Source: Camellia lanceoleosa
Taxonomy: Eukaryota; Streptophyta; Magnoliopsida; Ericales; Theaceae
DNA: 64,000 nt
Reading direction: 5' to 3'
Assembly: GCA_025200525.1 (NCBI GenBank)
Contig: CM045770.1
Location: 133,948,200 to 134,012,199 of the forward strand
Positions 36,156 through 48,100 of the stretch are shown in pieces (the first letter of the stretch is position 1; each line of letters opens with the position of its first letter). Under the pieces are notes generated by a model that saw nothing but the letters and a program-made list of their open reading frames with translations, searched no databases and was not told where the DNA came from. A program made the translations under genes and the position numbers.

Positions 36156-39100
36156 ATGTTGCTAATCTTAGGAGGTACTATATATGTATACATACTATAC
36201 TGATATAGATATAATAATATTGAAAAAACTCTGGAGCTGCATTCTTTCTCTTTTTACTTTATTATGTTTGGTTGCCAAGAAAACAGAGTGGAAATACCAA
36301 GACTTCCCTTCATAACTTTCCTTTTCCCCTGCGTTTTCGCAGCAACCAAACAAAGTATAGAAAGCGGCTAAAATCGAAATGGATACATACTTTTGCTGCT
36401 TGAAATTTGGAGTGAATAACTTAACCTGTTTAATTGACATGAATATTTAGTTTTGCAGTGATTCAGAGGAATTTGAAACTTCGTGCCTCTGTTTTTGTCG
36501 CGGCTAGATCAATTGGGTCTAAGCGACTCCTTTATTATTCATCATCATCAGAGAAACTAAGTGAATCAATGGATACCAAACCAAGAATTAAGACACCTGT
36601 TGTCAAGGTTAATGTTATTTTATTTTTTTACTTAACAATGTTCTTGCAATTTTGTTGTTGTATCTGATTTTTATGGTGTTCTAGGTAATGTGGATAAGTT
36701 TTTGATTTGAATATTTATAGGAATGTGTGGCAAAAGCTAGAAAAGTTGAAACTGAAGTTACCGAGGATGATCCAGATACAATTGAAAGAATGACAGTTCA
36801 AGAACTCAGATCAAAATTAAGGTAATAGTAATACCGAGACTTCAGATATTTTTGTTAGCATGAGTATGTGACTTAGTGTTTACCTGCTGTTTGGTTGATG
36901 AGAAAAAGGTTGCAAAAGAAGTAAATTTAAGTTTTTTAATCACAAAAGGAATGGGAACACTAACCTTTACTAACCCAGATGGTTGTATGAGCCTTAGTTC
37001 AGCGGAGATTCCTTTTGCTTTCTTGTGGTCTTCATTCCAACTTGTGTCTTGTTTCTTTTTTGCTGCGCCTTTTGACATTAGTAATGTTTTGTGATTTCCT
37101 GCTGGAATATATTGCAATGAGAAGAATGGATTGGAGAAAGATTCATGTGAGGAAGATTTATAATTTACATAAGAGCAATGTATTTATGGGCATCTGTAGT
37201 GTATACAATTATCTCATTTTAGAGAACCACATTTTGAATTAGTTCTACCACATATCTATCTGCTTTGAATGATCTGATATAGCAACCATGTGGTCTGAGA
37301 TGGAGATAAATAATTAAATATGACTTCTGCAGCCGACATTAAGTAGTTGAGTTTATGGATCATTTAGGTTTTTTTTTTCTTTTTTTTTTTTTGGATGGGA
37401 TGGATCATTTAGTTTTGTTGTACTGGGTTTGTTAATATGTGAATCAGTCGCCCTTTTTATTCTTGAATCCCTAACTTCCTTCTGCAAATGTTCGGTTTCA
37501 GGACTGTCCTTAAGTTTAGGAAAAAATAAAGTTAATGCATTGTGCTGCTCAATATGTATACTCTTGCAGTATATCTGATGAGTAGGTGTTATAATTTGCA
37601 GGAGTGTTGGGGTCCCCGCAAAAGGTTCTAAACGTGATCTTGTGTCTGCTTTGAAGGGTTTCCTAAATAACAAAGTAGACGGTACACGCTTCTAATTTCA
37701 AACTTAATCTGTATTCATTTCAGTATTATCAGGTTTGTTTTGATTGCAGAGAATCTGAGCTTTAAATTAAATTCTCGTTGCTTGTCTTCTTCGCTACGAG
37801 ATGAAGTATTAAAGTTAATGTTCATTGCATTGGTTTAAGTTTTCCTCTATGTGCAGGTGAGGATTCTCTGGTGGTAGAAGATTGGCAATCCTCTGAAACA
37901 AAACCAATTTGTACTGAAAAAAATTCATCAAAAAGGAAGGCTAAGAGTTCGTCTGGCGAAGAGCATGTTGTGGAGGTGAACAGTGTTTTGGAGGTTTCTG
38001 AACTTCAATGCACTAAAAGAAGAGTAAAACAGGTCCAAGTTGATGACAGCATTGAAGAAGTCAAAACTACAGTAGTCACAACAAAGCAGAAGCTGTCTAT
38101 CAAAACTGATGAAGTTTCAGGTGCTTCATTTTTAATTTATTTTTTGGCAACATGTTGTAAAATTGTTATGCTCACACACATTAATATGGATGATTTTAAC
38201 TAGGTTGGTGGTATTTTACAATGTCTAATGTTTTCTAGGTAAGAAACCCACACAGTTAAAGAGGAAAGCACCAGCAGAAATTGCTTCTAGGCTTGTGGAA
38301 GCTTCTGGTGAGGCTAATCTTTCTGTAAACCAAAATGAACCTTGGAAGATTCTTGCCCACAAGAAGCCACAAAAAGGGTGGATTGCATACAATCCCAAGA
38401 CTATGAGGACTCCTCCTCTTACTGGTGATACAAAATTTATGAAGTTATTGTCATGGAATGTCAATGGGTTGAGAGCTTTACTGAAGCTGAAGGACTTCTC
38501 TGCTCTGCAACTTGCTCAAAGAGAAGATTTTGATGTGTTGTGTTTGCAAGAGACCAAACTACAGGCAAGAAGAAATTTACTTGCTTTGAGCTTGTTCAAT
38601 TTGCCTTAAGAAAAGTGATAATTTGCCCGAAAAGAGCCATAAGAAGAAAAAATGCTAGAGTTGGATGCCGAAATTGTTTTGATATCATTCCAGTAATGTT
38701 GAGAATTGTGCATTTGTGATACTTCTGCACATAATTATAGCTCCCTATGATTTACTTGTTATTTAATTCTGCAGTTATTTTTTGCTTTATAATTGGATTT
38801 CCTGACAAACTTCTTTGAGTAGTGGAGTCATGTTGTTCCTGCGTACTTTATAATGGTCTCTACTCTATGTTTCTAATTTGTCATTTTTGAAAAACAATTT
38901 TTTTTTTTCTTCAAGTAAGATGTTAAATTATTGTGTCAGCTATTTTCTTTAATTCTTTTAATCATTTATTTTGTTGTGTACAATGGAGGCCCCATTGGCC
39001 TAAACTTAAAGAGAGGAAAATATTAACATGTCTTGCTTGAGAGAGTGAGGGGAAGGCTTTGAGGATCTCCAATTTGTATTCTTTCTTTGGAAATTAAGGG

Positions 39101-42100
39101 TAGGTTTGGTTTGTGTTTCTGAAAAAAATTTCAGAAATTTTTTCTACAAACAAATTTTAGAAATTTTCTCTACCAAACAAATTTTTCCAAAAAAATTTCC
39201 CAAAACACACAAACCAAACAAGTTTTCCAAACAAATCTCTCTCACACACACATCAAATCAATCACTTTTTCTAAAACTCTCTCTCAAAACAATTTTCCAA
39301 AACAAATTTCCCAAAAAACCAAACCAAACATGTTTTCGTACTTTTTATTTCTAAAACACATCTCTCAAACACAAACCAAACATACCCTAATAGTTTTAAA
39401 CTTTCAGTTCCTGTTGCTGGACATTCTGCTCGACAAAGCATGCTGAAGTTTGGTCACCATTATGAACCTTAATTCTTTATCCTATTCTCTAAATTTCTGG
39501 AAGTTATTACCTTCCTATTTTGGTATTATCTCTTGTACTCTAGCCATAGATTGCTAGAACTTTTCTTCATCTATGAATTAACAAATGAACAAAAATTAGG
39601 AAACTTACTTTGTTAATGCCTTGTCTTGATTTACTGGGGTTGGTGGCACAGATTCTTTTGAACTATTCTCTCCACCCTGGGCCCATGATTGATATAGGTA
39701 ACATTATCAGAATTGAGTACAACACCCCCGGTATTAATTGCAAAGAAATATATAAATGCTAACTTATGCTATTTCCTGTAAAGTCTATGTGATCAACCAT
39801 CTTTTCGAGTCATATGTTATTTTGGGGCTCCTGCTTTGGCAAGTGCTTAATAATGAGGCCTTAGAAATGTAGTCAAGTAATACTTGCAAAGTTACTTGTC
39901 ACAAAAACTAAAAACAAAAATTATACTTGCAAAATTAAATGCTTCAAATTTATAAAAAATATCTAGGGTAAACATATGATAGATTGAGCCTTCATGATGA
40001 TGCGAACATGCTCTATTTTCCCAGAAAATGGAGACAACAAAAGAACAAATAGAAATGTATACACCCAAAACTTTTTAGTTAATAGTGAACTTAGACCAAG
40101 ATTGCAAGTTTCATACACAAAATTCCAGAAATTTTAGAAGCCTAAATGAGCCAAGTGAGCTGACACTTGGAGCTTCATTTCTTGTATTGGAACAATGCCT
40201 ATTATTAGCAAACATTGATTACACTGATTAAAATAAGATGAGTAAAATGAAAGGGAAAGAATTGAATAACTGAAGTACTGTCTAAGATCTCTATGACTAC
40301 TGTTGGTAATAGTTTTGTTCTTGTCTTAGGTGGCTTGAAGATTTTACCACAGCAATCTCTAGTTTTCCTTTCTTTCTTTCTTTTTTTCTTCTTAAATGAT
40401 GAAGATTTGTTTTTTTGGTGCTTTGGAAACTAAAGACAAAACATCAACTAGGATGCTCTTTTGAAACTGACTCCCACCATATTGGCAAGGAGCAAAGTTC
40501 TGTAATTCCCCAGAAGATTTCATTAAAAAAGAGGAAGGGAGAGTACAAAGTAAGGTGAGACAACCAACATCCTATGTCTAAGGCAATATAGAAACAATAC
40601 ATACCCAGGGAAAACATCCAAAAACCCTGTTAAGTCACCAATTATCCCAAGCTTAAGCTATTAGGAAAATGAGCCCAATGTATATCAAGCTATCCAACAA
40701 CCCCAACACACCCTTCAAGGAAGAGGAGTAATTGTTAATGCACATAATCATGAACCATGTGCATTGGATTAGTACCAGGATAGTCAAATTGGAGATTTTT
40801 GGTTCCTGATACACTGCCTTGTTCAAACCACTACCAGAGTACATTGATAATGAGTTTATTCATTTCATTGTTCTAGTGCATGTTTTTTTTTTTTTTTCAA
40901 AATTCGACTACAATTTGTGATCTTTTTAAGGATTATTTGGTATATTGTATCATTTCTGCCTATTTAGAGGTAATGTAAAATTCTTGAGGCCCATTAATAA
41001 CACAAATGAAACATATATTTGGACACTCTATGTTCCTAACTAGACTTTTCCACATGCTTCTAAGGTATTAGGAAGCACTCTGCCCCTTGTATTTCTTCAT
41101 TCATTGCTTGAGGATTGCCATATGCTTCTTAGTGGTTTGGCTTCCGTTGTAGGTTGTTGTGTTGGTTTCCTTGCTTCTACTTAATAAGTCTTGCTGCTGA
41201 ACTCCTCTTTTAAGGCTGAAGTTCTTTTTGAAATTCCATGACTGAGACATTAGAAACGGTTGGTAAGGTAGAAATGGCAATATCTAACAGATGTAGATTG
41301 ACTTTGAAGCCTTCTTACATACTTTATGGCCATCTTCACTATTTCTACTTCATTGATGCGGAAAGTTGAAAAGATTTGGAGAAACTTTTTGTGGGGAGGG
41401 GAGGGGAAAAATTAAAAGGGTTTAAGTACCAATTGGTGAATTGGTTTGGGAGCTAGTTTACTTACAATTGTCAATCGGAAGTTTGCATATTAGGAGACTT
41501 GATGAAGACAATTTGCTTGTAATTTGTCAATAGGCAGTCTAGAATTTAGGAGACTTCATTTGTTCAATCAAGCTCTTTGGTGGAAATGGATTTGGAGATT
41601 TTCTTATGATAGAACTGCAACAATTATAGAGGAATCAAGCTAATGTGTCATATAATGAAAGTGTGGGAGAGAGTAATGGAACGTTGATTGCGAGATATAA
41701 TAGAGGTGTCAGAGAATCAATTTGGGTTTATGCCTAGTAGGTCAATAATGAAAGTGATCTATCTTTTGAGGAGAATAATAGAAAAGTATAGATAAAAGAA
41801 AAGAGACATTTATATGGTTTTTATCAAATCTTGAGAAAGCATATGATAGAGTGTCTCGGGATATAATTTGGTGGGTGGTAGAGAAGAAAGGGGTAACAAA
41901 ATGTTACATTGATGTGATTAGGGATATGTATGAGGGTGTGGTGACCACTATTAGATTGATTGTTAGAGAGACAAGTGAATTTTCAATTATTGTAGGGTTA
42001 ATCAACTTTAAGTCCTTATCTTTTTGCTTTAGTTATGGATGAGTTAACGAGAAATATTCAAGATGATGTGCCATGGTGTATGCTTTTCGTAGATGATATC

Positions 42101-45100
42101 GTGTTAGTGGATGAGACTAGAGAAGGAGTTAATGCTAAGTTAGAGACTTGGAGAGAAACGCTTGGATCTAAAGGATTTAGGATAAGTAGAACTAAGACAG
42201 AGTAAATGGAGTGTAATTTTAGTAATAGTAACAATGGAAGCAGAGGAGAAGTGAAGATTGAGAACCAAGAACTATTTAAGAGTGAACATTTTCGTTATTT
42301 AGGATCGATTATCACAATGGTTGAGGAGATTGGACTAGATGTGGTCCATAGAATTAAGGCGGTGTGGTTTAAATGGAGGAGTGTGTCTGGAGTACTATGC
42401 GATAAATGAGTATCCACTAGACTAAAAGGAAGTTCTATAGAACTGCTATTAGACCAGTGATGTTGTATGGGACGGAATGTTGGGCAACTAAGAAACATGT
42501 AGATAAGATGAGTGTGGCTGAGACGAGGATGCTAAAGTGGATATGTAACAAGACTAGAAATGACAAAGTTAGGAATGAGTATATTCGAGAATGGGTAGGA
42601 GTACTACTGATAGGAGATAAATTGAGAGAGAATAGAGTGAGATGGTTTGGTCATATATAATAGAGACCAACAAGGGCAGTAGTGAAGAGATGCAATACAA
42701 TGACCATAGATGAAAGTGTTAGGAGAAGGGGCAGACTTAGATTGACGTGGACTAGTATAGTAAATAGATATATGAATCTCCTTAATTTGACTAACGAAAT
42801 AGCCTTGGATAGAGTCGAGTGAAGAAGGATTCATCTAGCTGACCTCATTTGATGGGACTTAAGGCTTAATTTGGTTTGGTTTGGTTTGGTTTGGTTTGGA
42901 GATAGGTAGTGGAGAAGCATTATATTGATTGTACTGGGGTGATTGGACTACTAATGAGGCTTCTAAGTCCTGTGGGGTTGGTGTACGGGAAGGCTTTAAG
43001 AAGGGGAGCAATGCAGTTTTTTTTTTTTTTTTGATTGGCAAGTGCAATGAAGTTCTTTATGTGTGTTAAATGGGCTGCAAGGGTTTTTGGCATGACTTAT
43101 GATGTGTGAAACCTACTCTGAGTATGACCTTTTTGTCATTCTATGATATTGCATTGATTAATACACTTAGATGGCAGTTTGTTGAAGAGTTGAAGGTATA
43201 GTTGGAATGCTGTATTTTAAGGTCATTTCATGATTGGGAGGTTGGCAAAGTTTGGAATTTTTTTTAGGCAATGTAGTGGATGGAAGGTGTGGATAAAGGA
43301 GATGATTGGATTAGGTGGATTGATTCAAAGTCAGGATGTTTTTAGGCGAAGACATTTAATAAGATTTTGGTGCTGCATGTGTATGGGACGAAATGTTGGG
43401 CAATTAAAAAACAACATATAGATAAGATGAGTATTGTTGTTGAGACGAGTATATTATGGTGGATTTGCGGTAAGACTAAAAAAGATAGAGTTAAGAATGA
43501 ATATATTCGTGAATGGGTAGGAGTAATATCAATAGAAGATAAGTTAAGAGTGAATAGATTGAGATGATTTGGTCATATACAACGGAGACCAACGGAAGCA
43601 ATAGTGAGGAGATGTGATATAATTACAGTAGATGGAAATGCTAGGGGAAGGGGTAGGCCTAGATTAACATGGGATAATATAGTAAATAGAGATATGAACC
43701 TCCTTAATTTGACTAACCAAATAATCTTTGATAGAGTTGAATGGAGAAAAATGATTCATGCAGTCGATCCCATTTGATGGGACTTAAGGCTTGGTTTGGT
43801 TTAGTTTGATTTATTGTTTTAATTATGAAAAAGAGAGAGAACACCAATACATCGTCAATGCAGTGGCACTTAAGGTCATATTGAGGATGACATGACTATT
43901 TAATGCGTACAATTAGTTTTTCTTATGCTGTCGTAATGCAATAAAAATATATTTGAAATCTAGCTATCCAAGTAATTGATTTTCGATTTCATACGCAGGA
44001 GAAGGATGTTGAGGCAATCAAACAAAGTCTCCTAGATGGCTATGAGAATAGCTTTTGGACATGTAGTGCAACCAAACTTGGATATTCTGGTACCGCAATT
44101 ATCTCACGGGTATGCTTGTTCTTTTATAGATGATGTAAATTTTTGTTATATTGTACCTTTTGAAAAGTAGATTCCAATTTACTTTATTAACTTGTTATAG
44201 TATGTAAAATTTTCGTTTCTGCTTGCCCTTTTGTTGTAGTTCACAGTACAGAACCAGATATACAAGTACCTTGATCCCATAAAACATTGATCAATACCCA
44301 AAACTTGCAAATTTGATTTCAAGTAGATTTCCACAATTTACTACCAAGAGTTTATTTTTTCTTGTTTGGAAAAGAATAAAGCTCGAATTGAGCAAAGCTA
44401 TGGGTCTTAAAACAAGTCCTAGGAAGGGAGAAACAGAGAAATAGAAGAGATTCCAAATCTGAATTTTGTTTGCCAAAACCTCTGAAATCTCTAATAAAGC
44501 ACATATTTGTGCTTTATGCTAACTTGGTGATGCGGAATGGAAAGGAGTTGGATAAAAGAGAAATTAAACATTTTGTTATTTTATTTATTTATGAGGTTTA
44601 ATTTAATTTAGAGTTTTATTAGGTTAGTGTTTTATTTTTTGTAACCTTAATTAGGTTTTTCTGCTTTGCCTACATATATGGCTTTATGTATTAGTTTTAG
44701 GTTAGTTTTAGAATATTGATAGTTGAGTGTAAGGTTGTGGTTATTTTTATTTTTTATTTTTGGTGAGATTAGGGTTTTGACCCTTTGTTCTTATTCTCTC
44801 TTCCAATTCTTCTTTAAATTTTGATCTTCTCTAAAGGATCAATTCTCTATTTATTCTGGTTTTGAGATCAATCAAATACTAGGAAGCATGAATATGGATA
44901 CAGGATACAAATATGGATACTAATACGATACGATATGAATATGGTGATACAGTAAAACTTAAAAAAGTAGGATACGGGGTACGACGAAGATACGTCTATA
45001 AAAATATTTTTTTCGTTTTAGTTATGTAGTATGCATAAAAATAAAACAAAAAGCAATAGTACATTTGTATAACATATAGTTCTAAATTCTGTAATGTTAA

Positions 45101-48100
45101 ACATTCATTCAATACATGCCACAATCAAACGCTTAAATACAAAACAAAGATTCCTATCAAGCTAAGCATTTTCAATCTCAATTACTTTAACTTGTTTTCC
45201 TTCATCTGTGAGTGTCACAGCTTCTATGTCTGGTTCATCAAAAGAAACTTGCAATTTCAAGTAAGCCAACAACCTCCAATGAATCAAATGCATCTCCACC
45301 AACGTCCAATAACTTGGTATCTCCGTCTATATATTGTCGACTTCTTCTTGATAGGAGACGAAGATTGTTGTGCACAAACACCAAATCTTCAGCATGTTGT
45401 GGTGTCATTTTGTTTCTCTTCATGGAGTGAATAAAAGAGTAAGTGTTCCAGTTCTTCTCACAACATGACGAGGAACATGGTTAGCTAAGCAATTTCAATG
45501 TTAAAGATTGAAGCATTGGTGCAGGAGACCCGTGTGTAAACCACCAAATAAGTGGATCTAATATTCCTCTATTTGTTTTTGAGTCAAAATGGTGTTCCTC
45601 CTCATAGGGATGAAGAAATTTCAAGAATGAAAAACAAGTGCTTCAAGAAATACTTTCCAAATCCAAAGGATAGAATGGTTGTCAATGTGGAAATTGCGTT
45701 CCTCCTCATAGGAATGAGGAAATTTCAAGTATGAGAAACAAGTACTTCAAGAATTACTTTCCAAATCTAGAGGAGAGAAGGGTTGTCAATGTGGAAATCG
45801 CATTCCTCCTCATAGGGATGAGAAAATTTCAAGTATGAGAAACAAGTGCTTCAGGGAATACTTTCCAAATCCAAAGGAGAGAAGGGTTGTCAATGTGGAA
45901 TATGCTAAGTTTTAAGGAGGTTTGGACATATTTGGAGATTTTGACTCAAAATCTTATAAAGGAATATTGGATCCACTAATTTTGGTGGTTTACACTCCTA
46001 CACCTATGCTTCAATCTGTAGCATTGAAATTGCTTGGTCAACCATGTTCCTCATCTTGTTGTAAAAGGAATTGGAGCACTTACTTTTTCAATTACTCCAT
46101 GAAGGAAAACAAAATGACACAACGTGTTGAAGATTTGGTGTTTGTACACAACAATGTTCATCTCTTATCAAGAAGAACTCAATAGTACATTGAAGGAGAT
46201 ACCAAGTTATGGGACATTGGTTGAGATGGATTTGATTTATTGGAGGTTTTTGGCTTACTTGAAATTGCAAGTCTCTCTCTTTATGGATCATATATAGAAG
46301 TTGTGATATTCACAAATGAAGGAGAACAAGTTGAAGTTGTTGACATTGAAGATGCTTAGCTTAATTGGAATCTTTGTTTTGTGTTTAAGCATTTGATTGT
46401 GGCATTTACTGAATGAATGTTTAACATTAAGGAATTTAGTACTGGATGTTTTATTAATGTACTATTGTTTTTTATTTTATTTTTATGCATACTACATAAG
46501 TAAAAATAATATATATATGTTTTTTTTATAGATGTATCTTTGCAGTCCCCATATCCTACATTTTTATTTTTACTGTATCGCCGTTTTCCTATCTGTATCA
46601 TATCCTAGGTTCAAGCTCAAGCCAGAACCTCATCCTTAACCATGTAAGATTGCATGGATAGATAAGACATCGTTGCTTGTTTCCGAGCGTTGTCTATACC
46701 TATTTAGTTGGGTAGTTATTTAGCCAAAATTATGTGTGATGTCTTACCCATGAATGTAGGTCATGTGCTTCTCGGTTATCCTTGGATTTATGATGTAGAT
46801 GCCCAATACTTTGTTAGGGAGAATACCTAAGTTTTTGAGGATGGTCGCCAGAAAATAAAGTTGTTACCAGTTATGCCTACTGCAAGAGATATAAGAACTA
46901 AATGCAAACCTGAACTCCAGAACCTAGTGAATGTGAAGCTTCCTCCCGAAAGGACAATGTTAGGTCTTCCTCTCTTATTCTAGATAATCCACATATTTTC
47001 CCTTGGAGCCAAAGTGAGTCAATCTTAGGAAGATATGTGGTCATTTTATCCGGTTATCAATATACTAATCTATTTGCAAGTATCATGACTATTTGAGTGA
47101 TATCCATGTTGATTATGGCCCTGTTTGGTACAGCTTTTTTTCAGCTTATTTCAGCTTTCAGCTTAATTTAAGCTATTTTGATGTGTTTAGTTTAACTTAA
47201 CAATGCAGTTTATAGCTTTTTGTAAGTTAGAAATCAGCTTATTCTTTGAGTGGGGCAGGAGAAGCTTAATTTATAAGTCAGAAATCAACTTATGGAAATA
47301 GTTATAAGCTATAAGCTGTTAAGACATAAGCTATAAGTACTTTCCCACAGCTCTACCAAACAGGGCCTGTGCTTGTTTTCATCGTCCAAAAGTGATCATA
47401 AGCCTTGGTCCAAATGTCTTCTCTTTTGGAAACTACTTTGCCACAAACAGCTCTCCCAGATATGGCACTCAACAGTCCAACACTAGAGTCTGCTACTCCT
47501 GAGTCAACCAATCCTAAGTCTGTGTGTAATGTAGATGGCTTACTTAATTTTGCTAATCATTCCCTTCCTATGTTCGTTGATTCTAAGTCTTTGCATGATT
47601 CTCTTTCTACTATCACTAGTTCTCTTGCGAATCTTGTTGATTATTTTCATAGTCAAGGGATCATTGCTTCTCCTGTGTCTCAAGTTCCTTCTCGATCAAC
47701 ACATTGCACACTGAGATTTCATGGAGATGTTCTGGCCCTTCTTGTGTCCGGACTAATTGCATGTTTGACTGACTTACCATTGAATGTTAATATTGGTCTA
47801 ATTTTCAAACTGGATGATATGTTATCTTATTGGGGCACCTTGGAGCCTCTTGCTATGTTTTTTTGATACTTCTATAAGAGCGGTCCATGTTCCACCATTA
47901 GCACAAGATCTTATATCCATTCCAGCTCAGCCAATTTGTGGAGATCAGTTTGTTGCTCATCAGTACAACTTAATCATAATGCAGACTTCTTGTAATATTA
48001 TTTGGCTTGAGGAAGTCCTTCATCACTTGCATGCCATCTGGGCTAGGGGAGTCCTTCGCTAGCGTGATCTACAACTTCTGGAGTATCTTTCTTATCATTA

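Noticed and set aside
35983..36165. 60-codon Arg/Ser-rich open frame that looks like a transit peptide for ARP.
   Set aside because: It opens with TTG, not ATG, and splicing at its 'gtacgc' donor puts exon 2 in the wrong phase with an immediate stop. The ATG at 36156 gives the correct phase and length.
36876..37117. Overlapping ORFs on both strands within ARP intron 3.
   Set aside because: No family match and no exon-like context; intron sequence.
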